NCBI GenBank assembly: GCA_015232935.1
Contig: JADFYT010000162.1
Coordinates: forward strand, 1 to 5,785
Direction of reading: 5' to 3'
Source of the DNA: Desulfamplus sp.
GTDB taxonomy: Bacteria > Desulfobacterota > Desulfobacteria > Desulfobacterales > Desulfobacteraceae
DNA length: 5,785 nt
Shown here: positions 1 to 5,639 of the stretch, one piece after another
How the letters are laid out: each line of letters starts with the position of its first letter
How positions within the stretch are numbered: the stretch's first letter is position 1
Position numbers and translations under genes: made by a program
The notes under the pieces: model-generated
Seen by the model: the letters and a program-made list of their open reading frames with translations, nothing else
The model's database searches: none
What the model was told of the DNA's origin: nothing

Positions 1-56
1 TTGAATCTGATGAAATTCCATATATCAGAAAAGTGGAAGAGTTGGTATTGGTTTAG
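1..56 (+). CDS. 3' end of probable HicB-type antitoxin gene (partial)
   Basis: The frame starting at base 3 is open from the window edge to a TAG at 54-56 and encodes the tail ESDEIPYIRKVEELVLV. Its stop overlaps by one base the GTG start of the hicA gene that follows (TAGTG), the tight packing usual for a translationally coupled toxin-antitoxin pair. HicA toxins are normally paired with a HicB antitoxin, a partial RNase H-like fold usually carrying a DNA-binding domain that binds HicA and represses the operon. The 17 visible residues are too few to show a HicB domain, so the identity rests on position alone. The real start lies upstream of the window. Confidence 0.5.
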   Translation, partial: ESDEIPYIRKVEELVLV

Positions 57-232
57 TGAAAAGGCGAAAACTTATTAAAATAATTCAGGAAATGGGATGT
101 GTTCTTGTAAGGCATGGAGGCTCGCATGACTGGTACACAAATCCTGCAACAAAACAATCTCAGCCAGTACCTCGCCATGTCGAAATAAATGAAGATTTGG
201 CAAAATCCATAATAAAAAAGTTGAAACAATAA
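56..232 (+). CDS. hicA: HicA family mRNA interferase toxin
   Basis: This 58-residue protein (VKRRKLIKIIQEMGCVLVRH...) has the standard HicA layout. An N-terminal helix carries the KRRKLIK start, followed by the GGSHDWY strand (residues 21-27), in which His24 of the G-S-H motif is the family's catalytic residue. Then come QPVPRH (36-41) and a C-terminal EINEDLAKSIIKKL helix. HicA folds like a double-stranded RNA-binding domain and cleaves mRNA, arresting translation until bound by HicB. The length is normal for the family and no key residue is missing. GTG at 56 is chosen because the KRRKLIK start is conserved and the GTG overlaps the upstream stop. The only purine-rich stretch, GGAAGAG at 35-41, is rather far away, so translation is probably coupled to the upstream gene. 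The calcium pump begins 36 bp later with its own ribosome binding site. Confidence 0.9.
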   Translation: MKRRKLIKIIQEMGCVLVRHGGSHDWYTNPATKQSQPVPRHVEINEDLAKSIIKKLKQ

Positions 233-258
233 ACTGAAAAACAGAAAAATTATAACAC

Positions 259-265
259 AGAGGAA
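259..265 (+). promoter_or_regulatory. Ribosome binding site of the P-type ATPase
   Basis: AGAGGAA lies three bases before the ATG at 269, close but workable. It is the strongest Shine-Dalgarno match in the window and fixes the start of the ATPase. No convincing promoter fits in the 36 bp between hicA and this gene, so read-through from the toxin-antitoxin operon is possible. Confidence 0.7.
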
Positions 266-268
266 CTA

Positions 269-3004
269 ATGGACAACAAAATTTTGGGGTTATCGTCGTC
301 GGCTGTTCTTGAAGCCAGAAATAAATATGGCTCAAACCAGTTGACTAAACAGGAAGTTGAGAGTTTCTGGGACAAGTATAAAGGAAATTTTGAGGATCCC
401 ATTATCAGGATACTTCTGGTAGCGCTTGCTATTAACATTATCTTTGTCTTTCTGGGCAAGGCACACTGGTACGAGTCTGTTGGAATTGCTGTTGCCGTTC
501 TTCTTGCAACACTTGTAGGAACATGGTCTGAACATAAAAACGAGGCGACCTTTCAGCAGCTTCAGGAAGATGCCTCAAAAATAAAGTGCAAAGTGTTCAG
601 GGACGGAACTATCACTGAAATCTATATTGATGATATTGTTGCAGGGGATTTTGTGGTTTTGCAGCCCGGTGACAAGATTCCGGCAGACGGCATTATCCAC
701 ACCGGCAATCTCAAGGTGGATCAGGCAACACTTAACGGAGAGTCGGCAGAAGCCAAAAAAAATCAAGCTCCTGCAAATTACAGGGATGAGAGCCAGAGTG
801 TAGATTTTCTTGATCCATACAAGCTGTTTCGCGGAACCGTGGTCTGTTCGGGCGAGGCGACCATGGTTGTTAAAAGCGTTGGAGACAGTACCGAATATGG
901 CAAGCTCGCCCTGGAGATGCAGACTGATGACCGTGACAGCCCGTTAAAGGTAAAACTTGCAGACCTTGCCCACTCCATAAGCCTGTTTGGCTATATTGGC
1001 GGTACCTTGATCGCTGTGGCATTTATCTTCAAGAAAATTGTCCTGGAAAATGGTTTTGATATGGTCAGAATAATTGCTTATGTCGGAGTCTGGCAAAACC
1101 CTGTCAATGATATTGTCAATGCCGTAATACTTGCGGTTATTATTATTGTTGTGGCAGTACCAGAGGGGCTTCCCATGATGATTGCCATGGTTCTCTCCAT
1201 GAACATGAGAAAAATGCTAAATGATAACATATTAGTCAGAAAACTTGTTGGTATCGAGACATCCGGAAGTCTGAATATTCTTTTTTCCGACAAGACCGGT
1301 ACAATCACCAAGGGGCAGCTTGAGGTTATAAATTTTATAAGCGGTGACAATAAAGTATTCAACAAGTTTGATGATATTGTAAAAGAGCTCAAGGATCTGC
1401 TGCATATATCAATTATCCATAATACAAACGCACTTTTTTGCACTGATAACGAAAGCTGCAAGGTTATCGGGGGTAATGCAACTGAAAGAGCTTTGGTTGG
1501 ATTCATAAATATGGGACAAGGTGCCAATAACCAGGTGGAAAAGGTCTTTTCCATTCCATTCAGCAGTGACAGGAAGTTCTCCGCAACCCAGATAAAATCA
1601 GCAAACCTGATCAATAGTACAATTAGCCGGAGTAACGGTACGGAGACTATTGACAACAATAGCCACAACCTGACCCTGATAAAGGGAGCACCTGAAAAAA
1701 TAATAGGGCAGTGCCGGACATACTACAGCCATTCCGGCCAGATAAAAGAATTTACAGATGCCGATGCGGCAAGCCTTGAGCAGACCATGAACGACCTTGC
1801 CGAAAGAGCGATAAGGGTCATTGCACTTGCCACGTCACAAGAGGCTCTTGAAGAGGACAAGCCTTTAACCGAGATGACCCTTGTGGGCATTGTGGGTATA
1901 AGGGACGAGGTAAGACCTGAAGCTGTATCAGCCATAAAAGAGGTGCAGGGTGCAGGTATTCAGGTGGTAATGATCACCGGAGACAGAAAAGAGACTGCTA
2001 TTGCAATTGCAAAGGAGTCGGGATTGATTCAAAACGGGGAAGACGCGGTTCTGACATCTGAAGATCTTCAAAAAATGTCAGATGATGAGCTTAAAAAACT
2101 TCTTCCCGAAATCAGAGTGATTGCAAGAGCTTTGCCTACAGACAAGAGCCGTCTTGTCAAAGTTGCACAGGAGCTGAACCTTGTGGTTGGAATGACAGGT
2201 GACGGGGTGAACGACGCACCTGCACTAAAGAAATCAGATGTCGGTTTTGCAATGGGAAGCGGGACAGAAGTTGCCAAGGAGGCCGGCGACATTGTTATTC
2301 TGGATGATAACTTTATCTCGATTGAAAAGGCTGTGCTCTACGGGCGAACAATCTTCAAGAGCATCAGAAAGTTTATTGTGTTCCAGTTGTCAATCAATGT
2401 CAGTGCTGTTCTTATATCTTTTATAGGCCCATTGATAGGACTTGTCCAGCCGCTTTCCATCACCCAGATGCTCTGGGTAAATCTGGTCATGGATACTCTT
2501 GCCGCTCTTGCCTTTGGTGGTGAGCCTGCCCTGAAACGATACATGAACGAGCTGCCAAAACGGCGTGACGAGAAGATCGTGTCAACAGACATGTGGAGTT
2601 CAATCCTGACAGGTGGTGTCTTTATATCTGTATTGAGTATCTTTTTCCTCACATCAGACACAATAGCCGATTTTTTCAGGTTCGGGCCTGACGGAAGCCA
2701 TGATATGTATCTATATACCGGATTTTTCTCATTCTTTGTGTTCATAAGCATACTTAACGGACTGAATGCAAGGACAGACACATTGAACCTTTTTGAGCAC
2801 ATCAACCAGAATACAGGATTTATAAAGGTCATGTCATCAATTCTTGGAATACAGATTGTAATGACCTATGCCGGAGGCGTGATATTGAGAACTTACGGTC
2901 TTGTGCTCAATGAGTGGCTTCTGATCGTTTCGCTGGCACTTTTGATTATTCCTCTTGATCTTTGCAGAAAACTTGTAATCCGCTCTTTTGCAAACAGGGG
3001 TTGA
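269..3004 (+). CDS. Calcium-translocating P-type ATPase, type IIB (PMCA-like)
   Basis: This 911-residue inner-membrane pump is predicted to export Ca2+ at the cost of ATP. An N-terminal cation-ATPase domain (about 1-45) precedes M1 (45-63) and M2 (70-86). The actuator domain carries NGES (156-159), with Glu158 the dephosphorylation residue. M3 (236-254) and M4 (283-307) follow, M4 with PEGLP at 298-302. Then come the phosphorylated Asp341 in DKTGT, KGAPE in the nucleotide domain (472-476), TGD at 570-572, the hinge TGDGVNDAP (643-651), and M5-M10 (about 701-900). M6 has Asn738 and Asp742 in WVNLVMDTLAALA. M5 reads KFIVFQLSINV and lacks the SERCA Glu, so only the single PMCA-type calcium site (M4 Glu299, M6 Asn and Asp) is present. 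There is no long C-terminal calmodulin-binding tail as in animal PMCA. Length and motifs are complete, so the gene looks functional. Calcium is inferred from the motifs; a related divalent cation cannot be excluded. Confidence 0.93.
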   Translation: MDNKILGLSSSAVLEARNKYGSNQLTKQEVESFWDKYKGNFEDPIIRILLVALAINIIFVFLGKAHWYESVGIAVAVLLATLVGTWSEHKNEATFQQLQEDASKIKCKVFRDGTITEIYIDDIVAGDFVVLQPGDKIPADGIIHTGNLKVDQATLNGESAEAKKNQAPANYRDESQSVDFLDPYKLFRGTVVCSGEATMVVKSVGDSTEYGKLALEMQTDDRDSPLKVKLADLAHSISLFGYIGGTLIAVAFIFKKIVLENGFDMVRIIAYVGVWQNPVNDIVNAVILAVIIIVVAVPEGLPMMIAMVLSMNMRKMLNDNILVRKLVGIETSGSLNILFSDKTGTITKGQLEVINFISGDNKVFNKFDDIVKELKDLLHISIIHNTNALFCTDNESCKVIGGNATERALVGFINMGQGANNQVEKVFSIPFSSDRKFSATQIKSANLINSTISRSNGTETIDNNSHNLTLIKGAPEKIIGQCRTYYSHSGQIKEFTDADAASLEQTMNDLAERAIRVIALATSQEALEEDKPLTEMTLVGIVGIRDEVRPEAVSAIKEVQGAGIQVVMITGDRKETAIAIAKESGLIQNGEDAVLTSEDLQKMSDDELKKLLPEIRVIARALPTDKSRLVKVAQELNLVVGMTGDGVNDAPALKKSDVGFAMGSGTEVAKEAGDIVILDDNFISIEKAVLYGRTIFKSIRKFIVFQLSINVSAVLISFIGPLIGLVQPLSITQMLWVNLVMDTLAALAFGGEPALKRYMNELPKRRDEKIVSTDMWSSILTGGVFISVLSIFFLTSDTIADFFRFGPDGSHDMYLYTGFFSFFVFISILNGLNARTDTLNLFEHINQNTGFIKVMSSILGIQIVMTYAGGVILRTYGLVLNEWLLIVSLALLIIPLDLCRKLVIRSFANRG

Positions 3005-3041
3005 TGCTTTTTCTGCACAGGGTTGATGTTTTGTCTGGCAA
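2998..3041 (+). repeat. 22-bp imperfect tandem duplication at the end of the ATPase gene
   Basis: Two adjacent 22-base units, 2998-3019 and 3020-3041, both start with GGGTTGATG and agree at about 17 of 22 positions. The first unit contains the ATPase TGA stop (3002-3004), so the second carries a copy of the stop region. It looks like an old slippage or local duplication event. Confidence 0.5.
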
Positions 3042-3050
3042 ATCTATTTT
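3023..3050 (+). promoter_or_regulatory. Weak candidate sigma-70 promoter upstream of gspE
   Basis: TTGATG (3023-3028) and TATTTT (3045-3050) are 16 bp apart, each matching four of six consensus bases. It would transcribe through the hairpin and the 61-bp element into gspE. The match is modest and could be chance in AT-rich DNA. Confidence 0.25.
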
Positions 3051-3060
3051 AACGGTAAAA
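3042..3060 (+). repeat. Short motif ATCTRTTTTMACGGTAAA, copy 1
   Basis: This stretch reads ATCTATTTTAACGGTAAAA and matches 17 of 19 bases of the stretch at 3104-3122, exactly 62 bp downstream. A third copy is at 4969-4986. It directly abuts the left edge of the first 61-bp element, so that element is bracketed by the motif on both sides. Confidence 0.6.
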
Positions 3061-3121
3061 GCTCATGGCCGGAATCAAGTCATTCCCGGCCATGAAAATT
3101 AATATCTGTTTTCACGGTAAA
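3061..3121 (+). repeat. 61-bp intergenic element, copy A (upstream of gspE)
   Basis: This stretch aligns without gaps to 4926-4986 with 46 of 61 identical bases. The first 12 bases (GCTCATGGCCGG) and the last 17 (TCTGTTTTCACGGTAAA) are identical, and the middle 22 agree at 11 positions. It ends five bases before the gspE TTG start, so any gspE transcript begins in or passes through it. The second copy sits just before a transposase remnant, so the element is probably the 5' non-coding end of an insertion sequence. Copy A would then be a solitary relic with no transposase beside it. A scattered intergenic repeat unrelated to transposition is the alternative. Confidence 0.75.
3063..3095 (+). 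other. Stem-loop inside copy A
   Basis: TCATGGCCGG pairs perfectly with CCGGCCATGA. Beyond a one-base bulge three further pairs (AAT with ATT) close a six-base CAAGTC loop. No T-run follows on the + strand, so it is not a standard intrinsic terminator. Read on the - strand it is followed by GCTTTT, only a weak terminator signal. The 3' arm is not conserved in copy B. Confidence 0.65.
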
Positions 3122-3126
3122 ACAAT

Positions 3127-4872
3127 TTGATTAACAAATTCCTGCAAATTCTATCAGATAAAATTGATCTCTCTTCTGACAACATTGAAAAGATTACAAG
3201 GCAATATAATCAAGACCCCGCTCTCTTCACAGATGCTCTTCTGACATCTGCCATCCTTGAAGAGGATCTGGTACTTGAGATCATTGGTCTCATTTACTGT
3301 CTGCCATATATCCAGAATATTTCCCAGGGAAATCTATATCTTACAGAGCCTCTTGTCGAACATGGTTTTACAGAACATATATCCATCCATTTTCTTAAAA
3401 AATACTGTATGGTCCCGGTTGCGAGGGAAGACTTGTCAATCTTTATTGCCCTGAACAACCCGTGCGATCTCTCTCCTGTCGATGATATAGCGTCTTTTTT
3501 AAATCTTTCCGAATATCAGATTCTCCTTGCCCCGAAAAGCGAGATTCTCTCTGCCATCAATAATCTGTATCACCAGACCACAGAAAGTGCCAGACAGCTT
3601 GTGGAAAACATGGAGGAGAACGGAACAACAATCATCAAGGCAATTGAAGAGACCTCTGATCTTCTGGATGATACAAGTGACGCTCCGGTTATACGGCTGG
3701 TTAACCACATGATCTCCCAGTCCGTAAAGGCAAACGCCAGTGATATCCATATTGAGCCTTTTCAGGATAGCATTAAGATACGATACCGTATTGATGGTAT
3801 CCTGTACGATCTGCTTGAGCCTCCCAAATGGATTCAATCTGCCCTTGTCTCACGCATAAAGGTTATGGCAGATATGGATATCGCGGAAAAGAGAATTCCC
3901 CAGGACGGCAGGCTGGAGGTGAGAATGGGGCAGCAGAAGATTGATATTCGTGTCTCGACAGTTCCTACATCATTTGGTGAGCGTCTTGTAATGAGACTTT
4001 TGAATAAATCCGGAACTCTTCTTGAGCTGTCACAATCCGGAATATCTTCTGGTCATCTGGCGATATTCAACAGGCTGATCTCTTTGAACAACGGCATTGT
4101 TCTTGTCACAGGCCCCACAGGAAGCGGCAAGACAACCACACTTTACGCGGCTCTGTCCACAATAAACTCTCCGGATAAAAACATCATAACCATTGAAGAT
4201 CCGGTTGAGTATAATCTCAAGGGGATAGGACAGATTCAGGTGAACCGCAAAATCGGCATGACCTTTGCCAAGGGTTTAAGATCCATTGTAAGGCAGGACC
4301 CTGATGTTATTCTTGTAGGAGAGATACGAGACCTCGAGACTGCCGAGATCGCCATACAGTCTGCCCTCACCGGTCACCTTGTATTTTCCACGCTCCATAC
4401 AAATGACTCTCCAGGGGCTGTTACAAGGCTTGTTGATCTTGGGGTCGAGCCATATCTTATAACCTCGTCTGTCAAGGCCATTGCTGCCCAGAGGTTAGTG
4501 CGGGTTTTGTGTCCGTACTGCAAGTCAGGATATATACCGGATGCCGCAGAGAGATCTCTTATTGAGGCGGGAGAACAGGCTTTAAATGAAGAGTATGTAT
4601 TGAAAACTCTGAATGTAGCTGAAAAAGAGATTTTTCGCCCGGCAGGTTGTCCTCGATGTTTTGGCACAGGATACACCGGACGGCAGGCTATTTTTGAAAT
4701 CATGGAGATTGATGATGTAATCAAGAATGTCATTCTGACTACCTCTGACGCAAACCAGATCAAAAAAACAGCTCTGGGGCAGGGGATGGCTACACTTCGT
4801 CAGGATGGAATATCCAAGGTTTTACAGGGAATCACCAGCATGGAAGAGGTGATTCGTGTTACACAGGAGTAG
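3127..4872 (+). CDS. gspE: Type II secretion system ATPase GspE
   Basis: This 581-residue cytoplasmic hexameric ATPase is predicted to power pseudopilus assembly in type II secretion. An N1 domain (about 30-150, resembling MshEN/T2SSE_N) is joined by an acidic linker to N2, with SDIHIE (205-210) and RYRIDG (219-224). The catalytic domain has Walker A GPTGSGKTT (329-337, Lys335), the Asp box with EDPVE (357-361), Walker B DPDVILVGEIRD (391-402, Glu399) and the His box (His417 and His424). The zinc site is CPYC (462-465) plus CPRC (508-511), as in GspE and PilB. GAVTRLVDLGVEPYLITSS followed by QRLVRVLCPYC fits GspE better than PilB. All key residues are present. The TTG at 3127 is the only reasonable start, because an in-frame TAA at 3118-3120 closes the frame upstream. 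The only Shine-Dalgarno candidate is a weak GGTAA inside the repeat. No gspF or other secretion gene follows, so it is an orphan here. PilB-like or MshE-like use cannot be excluded. Confidence 0.9.
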   Translation: MINKFLQILSDKIDLSSDNIEKITRQYNQDPALFTDALLTSAILEEDLVLEIIGLIYCLPYIQNISQGNLYLTEPLVEHGFTEHISIHFLKKYCMVPVAREDLSIFIALNNPCDLSPVDDIASFLNLSEYQILLAPKSEILSAINNLYHQTTESARQLVENMEENGTTIIKAIEETSDLLDDTSDAPVIRLVNHMISQSVKANASDIHIEPFQDSIKIRYRIDGILYDLLEPPKWIQSALVSRIKVMADMDIAEKRIPQDGRLEVRMGQQKIDIRVSTVPTSFGERLVMRLLNKSGTLLELSQSGISSGHLAIFNRLISLNNGIVLVTGPTGSGKTTTLYAALSTINSPDKNIITIEDPVEYNLKGIGQIQVNRKIGMTFAKGLRSIVRQDPDVILVGEIRDLETAEIAIQSALTGHLVFSTLHTNDSPGAVTRLVDLGVEPYLITSSVKAIAAQRLVRVLCPYCKSGYIPDAAERSLIEAGEQALNEEYVLKTLNVAEKEIFRPAGCPRCFGTGYTGRQAIFEIMEIDDVIKNVILTTSDANQIKKTALGQGMATLRQDGISKVLQGITSMEEVIRVTQE

Positions 4873-4925
4873 TTTTTAATTCCATGCTGTAGCGATCTTT
4901 ATACCGACATTGAGCAGACCTAAAC
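4873..4925. other. Gap between gspE and the second 61-bp element, nothing recognised
   Basis: These 53 bases follow the gspE stop. The short T-run after the stop (TTTTTAA) is not preceded by a stem, so there is no visible terminator. No gspF-like start or ribosome binding site is present. Confidence 0.4.
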
Positions 4926-4986
4926 GCTCATGGCCGGTTTTCAGCCACCCCCAAGCATTAAAACCATAATCTGTTTTCACGGTAAA
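4926..4986 (+). repeat. 61-bp intergenic element, copy B (upstream of transposase remnant)
   Basis: Second copy of the element at 3061-3121, in the same orientation. Its middle part has lost the CCGGCCATG arm but contains another possible pairing, GGTTTT with AAAACC (4936-4941 and 4960-4965). It ends 14 bases before the first codon of the transposase reading frame, and TTGGAG follows it as a likely relic ribosome binding site (4987-4992). Position and orientation suggest it is the leader or left end of the insertion sequence. Confidence 0.75.
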
Positions 4987-5000
4987 TTGGAGAAATTTGA

Positions 5001-5439
5001 TATAGTCCACTCCCTTTTATTCACGATTACGTTGAACACATAAATCAGGAACTTATTAAAGCTCATTCAGATTGCAGCTTATCGAATAAACAAAAACTTT
5101 GGTTGGCATTTTGCCTCAGTGCCGCACTTTTAACCAACAGTATCTGCTGGAAGCGTTTTGAAAGAGCCAATTTGGAGAAATTATTGCCATATCATCTGCC
5201 CGTTTATATGTAGAAGCCCACAACGCAAAACGATTTGTTTTCCTCATCCGGTATCCGGATGAGGAAAAACTACTGTATTTATTGTCATCAGATTTGAGGT
5301 GGAGAACTGTGGATATTGTCCAGGCATACGTTTTACGCTGGTTGATAGAGGTTTTCTTTGAGAACTGGAAAGGTCATGAAGATGTAGCAAGCTGACCAAA
5401 CATATAGGCAAAGATGGCATTAACAATGAAAAAAATTGA
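5001..5439 (+). pseudogene. Internally deleted IS4-type transposase remnant
   Basis: The frame starting at 5001 encodes an N-terminal transposase segment (DYVEHINQEL, KQKLWLAFCLSAALLTNS, CWKRFERANLEK) until TAG at 5211-5213. From about 5171 another frame encodes a C-terminal segment (ARLYVEAHNAKRFVFLIRYP, then DIVQAYVLRWLIEVFFENWKGHE) until TGA at 5393-5395. A third frame continues with KLTKHIGKDG from 5389 to a stop at 5437-5439. The C-terminal part has the IS4-family Y-(2)-R-(3)-E-(6)-K signature: Tyr at 5327, Arg at 5336, catalytic Glu at 5348, Lys at 5369. The middle of the protein, with the first two catalytic Asp residues, is absent; the junction is around 5165-5183. With only about 130 residues left of an expected 350-450, no start codon and two frame changes, it cannot encode an active enzyme. 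I could not find a matching right-end inverted repeat. The KLTKH extension is the least certain part. Confidence 0.8.
5001..5439 (+). mobile_element. Degenerate insertion sequence body (IS4-like)
   Basis: This entry marks the mobile-element remnant defined by the transposase pieces. The left limit may extend to the 61-bp element at 4926. The right limit is unknown because no terminal inverted repeat or target-site duplication was found between 5400 and 5639. It has separated gspE from whatever originally followed it, or was a landing point for rearrangement. Confidence 0.6.
5238..5268. repeat. Perfect 14-bp inverted repeat within the transposase remnant
   Basis: TTTTCCTCATCCGG (5238-5251) and CCGGATGAGGAAAA (5255-5268) are exact reverse complements around a TAT loop. 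The T-run is on the 5' side and the A-run on the 3' side on both strands, so this is not a standard intrinsic terminator. It lies in the frame encoding RFVFLIRYPDEEKL, which aligns to what I recall of related transposases without extra residues, so it is probably part of the coding sequence rather than an insertion. Confidence 0.85.
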
Positions 5440-5639
5440 TACACCAAAAGAGCATATCAGTAACGTTATTCCTCTCAATCCTTCAACTAAACATATGAGC
5501 AGTAATATTTTCCCTAAAATGGAGCCAGAAACTTCTTTGGAAAGCTTTTCCCCAAAAGCTGCCTGATTGTAATGAAGGAGAATGGTCGTTGCCAACCTTT
5601 AAAAACTCGAACATCGAGTATACAGGTAAAAAATAACTT
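5440..5639. other. Non-coding or degenerate stretch before the transporter gene
   Basis: I see no convincing gene in these 200 bases. A 46-codon + strand frame (5426-5566, MKKIDTPKEHISNVIPLNPS...) has no ribosome binding site and no recognised relative. A 73-residue - strand frame with hydrophobic content (5374-5595) would start with TTG and runs into the transposase remnant. A 7-bp inverted repeat, AGCTTTT/AAAAGCT with a CCCC loop, is at 5543-5560, with no T-run after it. A 23-codon frame (5572-5643) overlaps the transporter start by ATGA. Confidence 0.5.
5605..5619. promoter_or_regulatory. 15-bp palindrome upstream of the transporter gene
   Basis: ACTCGAACATCGAGT has two perfect 6-bp arms around ACA and lies 20 bp before the ATG at 5640. 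It could be an operator half-site pair or a small hairpin in the leader. No promoter with good -35 and -10 boxes is visible beside it, so its role is conjecture. Confidence 0.3.

Noticed and set aside
1078..1668. 196-codon open frame on the - strand within the ATPase gene
   Set aside because: It lies wholly opposite a well-supported P-type ATPase that includes the DKTGT region; it is an antisense shadow.
2338..2832. 164-codon open frame on the - strand opposite M5-M8 of the ATPase
   Set aside because: Antisense shadow of membrane-segment codons, with no family features.
3063..3095. Intrinsic terminator for the ATPase gene
   Set aside because: The stem is good but it is followed by AAAATTAATATC rather than a T-run on the + strand.
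3042..3122. CRISPR-like repeat arrangement
   Set aside because: Only two adjacent copies of a short imperfect motif separated by 43 bp of structured sequence, with no cas genes and no further units.
5543..5560. AGCTTTT/AAAAGCT inverted repeat as a terminator
   Set aside because: The 7-bp AT-rich stem with a CCCC loop is weak and no T-run follows on either strand.
5426..5566. 46-codon + strand frame MKKIDTPKEHISNVIPLNPS...
   Set aside because: There is no Shine-Dalgarno, it overlaps the tail of the transposase remnant, and no domain is recognisable. Too weak to call a gene.
5374..5595. 73-residue hydrophobic - strand frame (LGKILLLICLVEGLRGITLL...)
   Set aside because: It begins with TTG without a ribosome binding site, ends inside the transposase remnant in antisense, and matches no family I recognise. 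The hydrophobicity can arise from the AT-rich opposite strand.
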